Assembly: GCA_964236735.1 (NCBI GenBank)
Contig: CAXSFM010000007.1
Coordinates: 171,332 to 235,331 of the forward strand
Origin: JAIVJG01 sp964236735
GTDB taxonomy: Bacteria > Acidobacteriota > Blastocatellia > Pyrinomonadales > Pyrinomonadaceae
Direction of reading: 5' to 3'
Length of the DNA stretch: 64,000 nt
Shown: piece after piece, positions 18,026-25,413 of the stretch
How the letters are laid out: each line of letters starts with the position of its first letter
Position numbering within the stretch: position 1 is the first letter of the stretch
Program-made: the position numbers and the translations under genes
The notes under the pieces: model-generated
Told to the model about the DNA's origin: nothing
Databases searched by the model: none
The model's input: the letters and a program-made list of their open reading frames with translations, nothing else

Positions 18026-18256
18026 ATGAAAACTTTACGACAATTCTGTGCAGCGTCTATGTTGATGCTCATGCTCACCATGACCGCTTTTGCCGGAGAA
18101 ATAGATACTCCAATCGCGCCGCCATCTGCTCCGAAAACGGTAACGACTCAAGGGCAGATGGACACCGGCTTCACCGCTGTCGGCGATGAAACTTCCGCCT
18201 CTTCCGTGACGGAGGCCGCGCTGGGCGTCCTGCAAAGCGTGCTGTCGCTTTTCTAG
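18026..18256 (+). CDS. Small secreted peptide, unknown function
   Basis: The product is 76 aa with a textbook signal peptide (MKTLRQFCAASMLMLMLTMT, cleavage at AFAGE, about residue 24). The mature peptide is about 52 residues: a Pro/Thr-rich segment followed by an amphipathic hydrophobic end (VTEAALGVLQSVLSLF). No Cys is in the mature part. TAGGAGAACACC places a Shine-Dalgarno 7 nt before the ATG. The neighbouring TPR-Fis-receiver gene is divergent, suggesting the peptide is its target or its signal. From memory, similar small proteins ending in LQSVLSLF-like sequences occur in related bacteria, but I could not check this. Confidence 0.75.
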   Translation: MKTLRQFCAASMLMLMLTMTAFAGEIDTPIAPPSAPKTVTTQGQMDTGFTAVGDETSASSVTEAALGVLQSVLSLF

Positions 18257-18705
18257 CCAGCCCGCGCTAATTCAATCTAACCGGGCTGCCGCAGTCCCGA
18301 CCTGCGGCGGCCTTCTATTCGTGTGTCTATGGCAAACTTTAATTTGAACGAGCGCCGGAAGCCGGGAACGCAAGGGGAGCCGGCGAGGAGACGCTACAGG
18401 GCAGGAGATTAACTGCACATAACATGCAAGGCAAGAAAATAATACGATTAATTACACACTAACCGCACGCATTTATTGGACTTAGCCTTCATTGCCTTTT
18501 TTTCGGCGCGGCGCGTGCCGGAATCTTGCAAATTTTGCCGTTGAACTCCTTCAAACCCTCGACGTTGAAGGTGTTTGTAACTGCAAATTCTCAGCCCGCG
18601 CGCTGCCTCAACGCGAGTTCAAGGCGAGGATGATCCGCAGCCCCCGCAAGAGTCGCCATCTGCCGCCTCTTGCGGGGCTGCAAACATTCTTTCGTCGAAC
18701 TCACG
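18257..18705. other. 449-bp gap with two hairpins and a possible structured RNA
   Basis: A 7-bp hairpin GCCGCAG/CTGCGGC (18288-18308) follows the small peptide and may end its transcript. 18330-18410 is purine-rich with self-complementary blocks (GCGCCGG, GCCGGG, GCCGGCG) and an ACGCAAGGGG segment, so it could fold as RNA; no known family fits. Near the other end, arms 18637-18652 and 18667-18681 (GCAGCCCCCGCAAGAG with one bulged C) form a strong hairpin just beyond the stop of the minus-strand gene ending at 18706, probably serving its 3' end. No open reading frame looks real. Confidence 0.5.
18637..18681 (-). terminator. Hairpin downstream of the GH63 gene
   Basis: The stem is 15 bp with a single bulged C and a 14-nt loop, 25 nt after the stop codon of the minus-strand gene. 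It has no run of T on either side, so it may be a rho-assisted stop or 3' protecting structure rather than an intrinsic terminator. Confidence 0.5.
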
Positions 18706-21402
18706 TTAGTCGCCGCTCTGTTGCAGCAGCTTGGCGACGAGCGCCGTCCAGCCGGTCTGGTGGCTCGCGCCGAGTCCCGCGCCGGTGTCGCCGTGAAAAT
18801 ATTCGTGGAAGAGCAGCAGGTCGCGCCAGTGCGCGTCAGTTTGAAATTTCGCGTCGTTGCCGTGTGCCGGCCTGCGTCCTCCGGCGTCGCGCAGAAAAAG
18901 GCGCGAGAGGCGGCGCGAAAGTTCCGCCGCCACTTCGTCGAGCGACATCATGCGGCCTGAATTAGTCGGACATTCAACCTTGAAGTCGTCGCCGTGGTAG
19001 TAATGAAACTTTTGCAGCGACTCGATGATGAGATAATTGGCGGGGAACCAGACGGGGCCGCGCCAGTTCGAGTTGCCGCCGAACATCCCGGTGCGCGACT
19101 CGCCCGGCTCATAAGCGACGCGCCGCTCCTCGCCTTCCAGATGCAAGACGTAAGGATGTTCCAGATGAAAGCGCGAGAGCGCGCGGACGCCGTAGGGCGA
19201 GAGAAATTCCGTCTCGTCGAGCATTCGCTTGAGCACGCGGCGCAACTTGTCCTGATTGACGATGGCGAGCAGGCGACGCTCGCCGCGTCCCACTTTCTGA
19301 ATGTTCGCCACGTTCTCCGTCAGGTCGCTTCTGTTTTTGAGAAACCACTCCACGCGACGCTTGAAGCCGGGCAGCTTGTCAATCACCTCCGAGTCTAAAG
19401 TCTCAACCGCGAAGAGCGGGATTAACCCGACTATCGAACGCACGCGCAGAGGAAACGACTCGATGCCCGGTCGGTGCAGCACGTCGTAAAAAAATCCGTC
19501 CTCCTCGTCCCATAATTCCGTGTCGTCCGCGCCGATGTTGTTCATCGCGTGCGCGATGTGTATGAAGTGCTCCCAGAACTTCGACGCCACGTCCTCATAA
19601 GTCGCATCCTCGCGCGCCAACTCCAGCGCAATCGCCAGCAGGTTCAAGGTGTACATCGCCATCCAACTCGTACCGTCGGACTGCTCGATGTGGCCGCCCG
19701 AAGGAAGCGGCGCGTTGCGGTCGAAGACACCGATGTTATCGAGACCGAGAAAGCCGCCCTCGAAAATGTTGTTGCCCTCAGCGTCTTCGCGATTGACCCA
19801 CCAGGTAAAGTTCAAGAGCAGCTTGTGAAAGATACGTTCGAGAAACTGTCTGTCGCCCACCCCGCGTCGCTTACGCTCGATTTGATAGACGCGCAACGCA
19901 GCCCACGCATGAACCGGCGGATTCACGTCGCCGAAGTCCCATTCGTAAGCGGGCAACTGCCCGTTCGGGTGCATGTACCACTCGCGCAGCATGAGTATCA
20001 ATTGATCTTTGGCGAAGTCGGAATCAACAATCGCGAGCGCAACGCAATGAAACGCTAAATCCCAAGCGGCGTACCACGGATATTCCCACTTGTCCGGCAT
20101 CGAAATCACGTCCGCGTTGTAGAGGTGTTTCCAGTTGTGATTGCGCCCGGCCTTGCGCGCATTGGGCGGCGCGGGTTGCGAAGGGTCGCCGTCGAGCCAC
20201 TGCTTGACGACGTAATGATAAAACTGCTTCGACCACAGCACGCCCGCGAGCGACTGTCGCATCACGTTGCGCGCATCCGGCGAGAGCGACTGCGGAATGA
20301 CGTCCGCGTAAAATTCGTCGGCCTCGCGGCGACGGGTGGCGAAAATATGCTCGAACTCCGCGCCGAAAATTTCTTCGCCCGTTACTGCCGCCGGGTCTTT
20401 GTCCGTCAGGCGCAGACGCACCGTCGCGGTCTCGCCCGGCGCGACGCTCAAAGTGTAATGCGCCGCCGCCTTCGTGCCCGTCTGTGCCGGATTGATGGCC
20501 TCGCGCGCGCCGCTCACGACGAAATCGTTGATGCCGTCTTTGACATAAGGCGAAGCATTGACCGAGTTGTAGAGACGGCGCGCGTTCGTCTCGTTTTCGG
20601 TGAACAGCAACTCCGGCGCGCCTTCGCAATAGAGCCAGCGCGTGTCGTAATAATCGTGCTGCGCTTCAATCACCGATGCGCCCGGCGCAAACTTTTCACC
20701 GGCGCGTGATTCTTCCGGCGCGACATCGGCGATGCGGCGCAGGTGCGGGCGCGGCTTGCTGTCGTCCCATGACCACCTGTTGCGAAACCAGAGCGTCGGC
20801 AGGAGTTGAACTTCGGCGGGGGCGTCGCCGCGATTGATGACGGAGATTTGCACGAGAATGTCTTCGGCGTCGGCCTTCGCGTATTCGATGAAGACATCGA
20901 AGTAACGATCTTCGTCAAAGATGCCTGTGTCGAGCAGTTCGTATTCGGGCGCGTCGCGATTTCGGCTGTGATTCTCGGCGATGAGATGCGCGTAAGGAAA
21001 TTCCTCTTGCGGATACTTGTAGAGGAATTTCATGTACGAATGCGTCGGGGTGTTATCGAGATAAAAGTAACATTCCTTCACGTCCTCGCCGTGATTGCCT
21101 TCGTGGTTTGAGAGTCCGAATAACCTTTCCTTAATAATCGGATCGCGCCCGTTCCAGAGCGCGACGGCGAAGCAAATAAATTGGTGTCTATCGCAAATGC
21201 CGGCGATGCCGTCCTCGTTCCAGCGATAAGCCTTCGAGCGCGCCGCATCATGCGTCAGGTATTCCCAAGCCTCGCCGTCCGCGCTGTAATCCTCGCGCAC
21301 AGTGCCCCACGAGCGCTCGGCGAGGTACGGCCCCCAGCGTTTCCAGTTCGCGGTGCGCTCGCGCGCCTCTCTCAATCTTGCCTCTTCGTTCTTCGACATC
21401 AT
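18706..21402 (-). CDS. GH63-type glycosidase (MGH1-like alpha-glycosidase)
   Basis: The product is 898 aa, the usual length of bacterial GH63-like glucosidases. No signal peptide is seen, so it should be cytoplasmic. Recognisable blocks are WNGRDPIIKERLFGLSNHEG and PTHSYMKFLYKYPQ near the N-terminus. The (alpha/alpha)6 barrel has YPWYAAWDLAFHCVALA (Asp is the likely general acid), DTELWDEEDGFFYDVL, and GMFGGNSNWRGPVWFPANYL (likely base region). The family hydrolyses alpha-linked glucose or mannose at oligosaccharide ends; the substrate here is unknown. A second ATG one codon in (21399) is better spaced from GAGGA. It is a single-gene unit; the only neighbours are the gap hairpin and the repeat at 21437. 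Confidence 0.88.
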   Translation of the reverse strand: MMSKNEEARLREARERTANWKRWGPYLAERSWGTVREDYSADGEAWEYLTHDAARSKAYRWNEDGIAGICDRHQFICFAVALWNGRDPIIKERLFGLSNHEGNHGEDVKECYFYLDNTPTHSYMKFLYKYPQEEFPYAHLIAENHSRNRDAPEYELLDTGIFDEDRYFDVFIEYAKADAEDILVQISVINRGDAPAEVQLLPTLWFRNRWSWDDSKPRPHLRRIADVAPEESRAGEKFAPGASVIEAQHDYYDTRWLYCEGAPELLFTENETNARRLYNSVNASPYVKDGINDFVVSGAREAINPAQTGTKAAAHYTLSVAPGETATVRLRLTDKDPAAVTGEEIFGAEFEHIFATRRREADEFYADVIPQSLSPDARNVMRQSLAGVLWSKQFYHYVVKQWLDGDPSQPAPPNARKAGRNHNWKHLYNADVISMPDKWEYPWYAAWDLAFHCVALAIVDSDFAKDQLILMLREWYMHPNGQLPAYEWDFGDVNPPVHAWAALRVYQIERKRRGVGDRQFLERIFHKLLLNFTWWVNREDAEGNNIFEGGFLGLDNIGVFDRNAPLPSGGHIEQSDGTSWMAMYTLNLLAIALELAREDATYEDVASKFWEHFIHIAHAMNNIGADDTELWDEEDGFFYDVLHRPGIESFPLRVRSIVGLIPLFAVETLDSEVIDKLPGFKRRVEWFLKNRSDLTENVANIQKVGRGERRLLAIVNQDKLRRVLKRMLDETEFLSPYGVRALSRFHLEHPYVLHLEGEERRVAYEPGESRTGMFGGNSNWRGPVWFPANYLIIESLQKFHYYHGDDFKVECPTNSGRMMSLDEVAAELSRRLSRLFLRDAGGRRPAHGNDAKFQTDAHWRDLLLFHEYFHGDTGAGLGASHQTGWTALVAKLLQQSGD

Positions 21403-21436
21403 GTCCTCAATTATTTATGCGTTCAGCGAAAGACAG

Positions 21437-21588
21437 AAGTTTACGCGGATGGACAGGATGTCGGAAGAAATGATGAATGATGAATGCGGAATGATGAATA
21501 AAATCAAGGATGCCTTTGTCTTTCATTCATCACTCATCATTCCGCATTCATCATTTGCCTTCTATCCTGTCCATCCCTGTTAATATTT
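21437..21588. repeat. Long imperfect inverted repeat, dispersed-element type (copy 1)
   Basis: The left half runs from CGCGGATGGACAGGATG (from about 21437) through tandem AATGATGAATG units to about 21500. The right half (about 21520-21583) is its complement, CATTCATCACTCATCATTCC through to CTATCCTGTCCATCCCTG. The same outer arm sequence (CACGGATGGACAGGATG-like) recurs at 22709 and 22862 on the other side of the next gene. It is non-coding and would form a long stem if transcribed. It looks like a dispersed palindromic element. Confidence 0.7.
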
Positions 21589-21712
21589 TGCTGTCAATTT
21601 CACGTCGGCTTAGTTTTGGCAGACGCTCTCAAGTATGATTGCCGCACGGAACTATGGCACAACTTCAACGCTCGACCGCAAAAATAATTTCGCGCTTCGA
21701 GGGGCTGACGAT

Positions 21713-22675
21713 ATGAATTGGAATTTCATAGACATCGCGCTCGTCCTGCTCGTGCTCTTGAGCGTGCTCAACGGCTGGCGGCGTGGCTTCCTGCGTGGGC
21801 TGCTCGATCTGCTGCGCTGGATGGGAAGCCTGCTGCTTGGTCTCAGGTTTTACCAGACCGTCGCTCGCTCGCTCGGCCCGCGCGTGAACTTGCCGCAAGC
21901 GTGGGATATGCCCATCGCGTTTATTTTGACGACGCTCGCGGCGGGCATGTTGATTCACTTCGCGGGGTATCTGCTGCTCCGTCGCTTGCCGCCGACGATA
22001 CACGAAAGCAAAGTCAATCGCGCTCTCGGCCTCGTGCCGGGACTCTTCAATGGAATTATTTCGGCGGCTATCGCGGCGTCTCTGTTGCTCGCGCTGCCGC
22101 TTCCCGAAACCCTGCGCGAAGGTGCGCGTAACAGCCTGCTCACGAATCGTCTCGCCGCCTCGACGGAAGATTTGGAGGCCGCGCTCGCGCCTATCTTTGA
22201 TGAAGCCATCGCGCAGACGCTCAACAAGCTGACGGTTGAGCCTGAATCTGACGAGACCGTCCATCTCCCTTTCACCGTCGCCGAGTCGCGCCCGCGCCCC
22301 GAACTCGAAGCGCAGATGCTCGCGCTCGTCAATGAGGAAAGGACAAAGGCTGGACTCTCGCCGCTCGTGGCAGACCCGGAGTTGACTCCGGTCGCGCGCG
22401 CGCATTCGTCTGACATGTTCGCGCGCGGATACTTTTCACACTACACGCCGGAAGGCCAAGACCCCTTCGCGCGGATGCGTGCGGCGAACATCACTTTCCG
22501 CACCGCCGGCGAAAATCTCGCGCTCGCCCCGACGCTCTCCATCGCGCACACCGGATTGATGAACTCGCCCGGCCATCGCGCCAATATCCTGCGCCCGCAA
22601 TTCGGCAGAGTCGGCATCGGCGTCATGGACGGCGGCCTGCGCGGGTTGATGATCTCGCAGGAATTTCGGAATTGA
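21713..22675 (+). CDS. CvpA-like membrane domain fused to a CAP (SCP/PR-1) domain
   Basis: The product is 320 aa from the ATG at 21713, preceded by GAGGGG; the frame is open 26 codons further up but without support. Residues 1-150 have four hydrophobic segments of the CvpA (colicin V production) type, starting FIDIALVLLVLLSVLNGWRR with the characteristic GxxRGF/L. Residues about 200-320 are an extracytoplasmic CAP domain: MLALVNEERTKAGLSPLVAD, VARAHSSDMFARGYFSHY, ENLALAP, and MNSPGHRANIL with its His. CAP domains in bacteria act extracellularly, often tied to envelope or spore functions. The fusion tethers the CAP domain to the membrane. The gene is flanked on both sides by related palindromic repeats. 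Confidence 0.87.
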   Translation: MNWNFIDIALVLLVLLSVLNGWRRGFLRGLLDLLRWMGSLLLGLRFYQTVARSLGPRVNLPQAWDMPIAFILTTLAAGMLIHFAGYLLLRRLPPTIHESKVNRALGLVPGLFNGIISAAIAASLLLALPLPETLREGARNSLLTNRLAASTEDLEAALAPIFDEAIAQTLNKLTVEPESDETVHLPFTVAESRPRPELEAQMLALVNEERTKAGLSPLVADPELTPVARAHSSDMFARGYFSHYTPEGQDPFARMRAANITFRTAGENLALAPTLSIAHTGLMNSPGHRANILRPQFGRVGIGVMDGGLRGLMISQEFRN

Positions 22676-22689
22676 ACTTTTATCAAACG

Positions 22690-22866
22690 GAGAAAGAAAT
22701 TTACACGGATAGACAGGATGAACAGGATGAAAGACAAATGATGAATGCGGAATGATGAGTGATGAATGTCAGGCGCAGCTTCTTTGCTTTCACTCATCAC
22801 TTATCACTTATCACTTATTACTCATCACTGCTTTATCCTGTTCATCCTGTCCATCCGTGTTTGAAT
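22690..22866. repeat. Long imperfect inverted repeat (copy 2), running into the next gene
   Basis: The left half has TTTACACGGATAGACAGGATG (22700-22720), then AACAGGATGAAAGACAAATG and AATGATGAGTGATGAATG. The right half (about 22790-22862) has CACTCATCACTTATCACTTA with repeated ATCACTT units, then TTTATCCTGTTCATCCTGTC and CATCCGTGTTTG. Outer arms match copy 1 at 21437-21588. The right arm encodes the C-terminal end of the minus-strand deacylase gene. Confidence 0.75.
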
Positions 22867-24529
22867 CTACTTCGTGCATCTCGATTGTTAAGTTTTGTGA
22901 GACGTTCTTTGTCGAAGCAGCGTGCGTCGAGCGCGGCAGTTTACGCAAGGCATGTCCGGCGAGCGCGCCCGTGTATTTGCCGTCCTCGACCGCGAGCTTG
23001 CCGTTGACGAAAACGTAGCGCATCCCGGTCGCAAGAACTTCGGGCTGCTCGTAGGTGGCACGGTCGGCGACGGTCTTTTCATCGAAGACGATCACGTCGG
23101 CGAAGTAACCGGGACGCAGAAGCCCGCGCTCAGGGATGCGGAATGTCTCCGCCGTCAGCGCGCTGCTGGCGTGAACCATGAAGGGCAGCGTGATGAGTTT
23201 CTTTTGATAGACATAGACGCGCAGCTTGCGCGGGAACGTGCCGTACTTGCGCGGGTGGCCGCTCGACCCGTCTGAGCCGGTCATCACGAACGGCTGCACC
23301 ATAAAATTCTCGATGTCGCGCTCGTTCATCACGAATGAAGCGACTTCCTCATCGCTCACCTTAATCAACGCCAGCGCGGTTTCGACCGGCGAAAGTTTCC
23401 GTTCTTGAGCGATGGCGGCGAGCGTCTTGCCCGTCAGTTTCGCGTCGCGCTTTGAAGTAATGAGCAGCGCGTCCGCGCCGTTGCGCCGTTTGAGATTCGT
23501 TTCCATCTCGCTTACGAGACGCGGTCGCACCGTCTCGTCGTCAATGCGTTTGAGCAACTCCGCGCGGCCACCTACTTCAGCCCAGCGCGGCACGAGCGCG
23601 GAGACGAGGCTTGTGCCCGAAGCCTCGTAAGGATACTGGTTCGCCGTCACTTCAAGGCCAGCGTTGCGCGCTTCTTTGATGAGGCGGATGGCCTCCGCGC
23701 TCTGTCCCCAGACCTCCGTGCCGAGCGCCTTGATGTGCGAGATGTGGACGGGAATGTGCGCCTCGCGCCCGATGCGGATGGTTTCTCTAATCGAGCCGAG
23801 CAGCCCGATGTTGTAAGAACTCTCGTCGCGCATGTGCGTGTCGTAGATGCCGCCCTTCGCCGCCACGACTTTTGATAATTCGATAACCTCTTCGGTCTTC
23901 GCGTAACTGCCCGGCGCGTAATACAACCCCGTCGAAATCCCGAACGCGCCCTCGTCCATCGCACGCGCGACGATGGTCTTCATTTGTTCGAGTTGTTCAC
24001 TTGAAGGTTGCGCGTCGCCCGCGCCCAAGACCTGCCCGCGCGCCGTCCCGTGCCCCGTCAACAGCGCGGCGTTCGTCCCGATGCCCTGCCGCTCCCACTT
24101 CGCGAGCGTATCCGCGATGGACGCGACGCTCGCGCCGTCGTTGCCCGTCACGACGGTCGTCACGCCCTGCAACAAATAATTTTCATTGCCCTTGCGACGC
24201 GCGTCCGAGAGGTCTTCAATCGTGTGCGTGTGCGGGTCTATGAAGCCGGGCGCGACGACAAGTCCGCGCGCGTCAACGTAGCGCGCCGCCGTGACATGCG
24301 ACCGCGCGGCGTCGCCGACGAAGACGATGCGCTCGCCCGTGATCCCGACATCGCCCACGTAGGCGTGCGCGCCCGACCCGTCAACAATCTTGCCGCCGCG
24401 AATCAGCACATCAACTTTCGTTTGAGCGTTGACGACGTTTTTATTTTGCGCGTGAGAGAAGGGAAGATGCGTCGGCAGACAGAGGACAAGCACGGTCAAG
24501 AGAGTCAATGCTGTTGTTCGACGAATCAC
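22811..24529 (-). CDS. D-aminoacylase-like amidohydrolase (N-acyl-D-amino-acid deacylase family), exported
   Basis: The product is 572 aa, starting at GTG with GGAG 8 nt upstream. It has a signal peptide (MIRRTTALTLLTVLVLCLPT...). The metal-binding TIM barrel carries GFIDPHTHTIEDLS (HxH), DTHMRDES, VHISHIKALG and VMTGSDGSSGHPRKYGTFPR, the last being diagnostic of D-aminoacylases. These enzymes remove N-acyl groups from D-amino acids or cyclic amides. In the block GVTTVVTGNDG an Asp stands where the best-studied enzymes have the metal-ligand Cys (GNCG), so metal content may differ. The last 15 residues (NTDGQDEQDKAVMSNK region) are encoded by the flanking dispersed repeat and have replaced or extended the native end. 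Confidence 0.87.
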   Translation of the reverse strand: MIRRTTALTLLTVLVLCLPTHLPFSHAQNKNVVNAQTKVDVLIRGGKIVDGSGAHAYVGDVGITGERIVFVGDAARSHVTAARYVDARGLVVAPGFIDPHTHTIEDLSDARRKGNENYLLQGVTTVVTGNDGASVASIADTLAKWERQGIGTNAALLTGHGTARGQVLGAGDAQPSSEQLEQMKTIVARAMDEGAFGISTGLYYAPGSYAKTEEVIELSKVVAAKGGIYDTHMRDESSYNIGLLGSIRETIRIGREAHIPVHISHIKALGTEVWGQSAEAIRLIKEARNAGLEVTANQYPYEASGTSLVSALVPRWAEVGGRAELLKRIDDETVRPRLVSEMETNLKRRNGADALLITSKRDAKLTGKTLAAIAQERKLSPVETALALIKVSDEEVASFVMNERDIENFMVQPFVMTGSDGSSGHPRKYGTFPRKLRVYVYQKKLITLPFMVHASSALTAETFRIPERGLLRPGYFADVIVFDEKTVADRATYEQPEVLATGMRYVFVNGKLAVEDGKYTGALAGHALRKLPRSTHAASTKNVSQNLTIEMHEVDSNTDGQDEQDKAVMSNK

Positions 24530-24604
24530 AAACTTTACTCCAAACTTGAAGGCGGGTCTGCTGCAAGAAGTTGTGGGGCGGCGCGAAAAAGAAACGCGCG
24601 GCCT

Positions 24605-24991
24605 TCACCATAGACGAGTTACGGGATAAGCATCGAAAGCTGTGTCAATACTCATGATAGGAATTGTCTCGGCCATCGCCTGCGCTATCAGAAGACGATC
24701 AAAAGGATCACGATGATGAAACGTCAGCCCCGCCACGACCGCCGCATGTTCCATCTTGATATTCAGCAACTCAATGCCATTTAAGCCGAGTTGCTGTGGA
24801 ATCAACACATCGAAGGGCGCAGTCAACTTTAACTTACCGACGCTCAACTTAATCGCTATCTCCCACAGGCTGGCGACGCTCAGGAGTCTTTCGTTCGCTG
24901 TATCTTCGATTAACGCGCGGGCATTGACGCTCAGATTCGAGTTGCCCATGATGAACCATAGGAAAGTATGCGTATCAAGCAGCAGTCTCAT
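24605..24991 (-). CDS. PIN-domain ribonuclease toxin (VapC-type)
   Basis: The product is 128 aa. It shows the acidic PIN active site: Asp6 in LLLDTHTFLW, Glu near residue 44 in SLWEIAIKL, Asp near residue 95-99 in HRDPFDRLLIAQA, and a final Asp in MSIDTAFD. Proteins of this group cut tRNA or rRNA when freed from their antitoxin. The start overlaps the antitoxin stop by 4 bp (ATGA), as in classical toxin-antitoxin operons. All catalytic acids are present, so it should be active. Confidence 0.92.
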   Translation of the reverse strand: MRLLLDTHTFLWFIMGNSNLSVNARALIEDTANERLLSVASLWEIAIKLSVGKLKLTAPFDVLIPQQLGLNGIELLNIKMEHAAVVAGLTFHHRDPFDRLLIAQAMAETIPIMSIDTAFDAYPVTRLW

Positions 24992-25218
24992 CTCATGTAC
25001 TCTTCAAAATCTTCCAATGGTTCATCAAAATCGTCCGACATGGTGATGAGTCCTTTGGCGCTGCCAAACTGTGGGCGAGAGGCGTTGACACGCGAAACGG
25101 GCATTAGCTTGACAAGATGCTGCTCATCTTTGGCGATCACAACTTCCTCGCCGTTGACGGCTGCATCTATTAGGTCAGACAAGTGCATTCGCGCTTCTTC
25201 GATATTTACTTGAGGCAT
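24988..25218 (-). CDS. Phd/YefM-family antitoxin
   Basis: The product is 76 aa. The N-terminal DNA-binding fold of the Phd/YefM type (VNIEEARMHLSDLIDAAVNG, EEVVIAKDEQHLVKLMPV) is followed by an acidic tail (MSDDFDEPLEDFEEYMR) that would wrap the toxin. It is first in the operon with Shine-Dalgarno AAAGGGTG. Such antitoxins repress their own promoter, which must lie in the 195-bp gap shared with the divergent peptidase gene at 25414. Confidence 0.9.
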   Translation of the reverse strand: MPQVNIEEARMHLSDLIDAAVNGEEVVIAKDEQHLVKLMPVSRVNASRPQFGSAKGLITMSDDFDEPLEDFEEYMR

Positions 25219-25413
25219 TTGGCTTCACCCTTTCAGTTGGAGAATAGCATATCCGATAAATTTTATGTTGCCATTGCCCCGCCTCTTTCGTGCATAATCA
25301 CCCGCGTAATTCCTGACGATAAGAAAGCATCTCGAACGTCCGGCAGTTTTCCGTCCCGGCAATCTTAAATCTTCGCGGGCGACTGTGCCTCGCGCTATCA
25401 ATCAAGGAGTCTC

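Noticed and set aside
18330..18410. Cyclic di-GMP class I riboswitch
   Set aside because: GCAAAC and ACGCAA elements are present but too far apart, the intervening stem does not fit, and no plus-strand gene follows.
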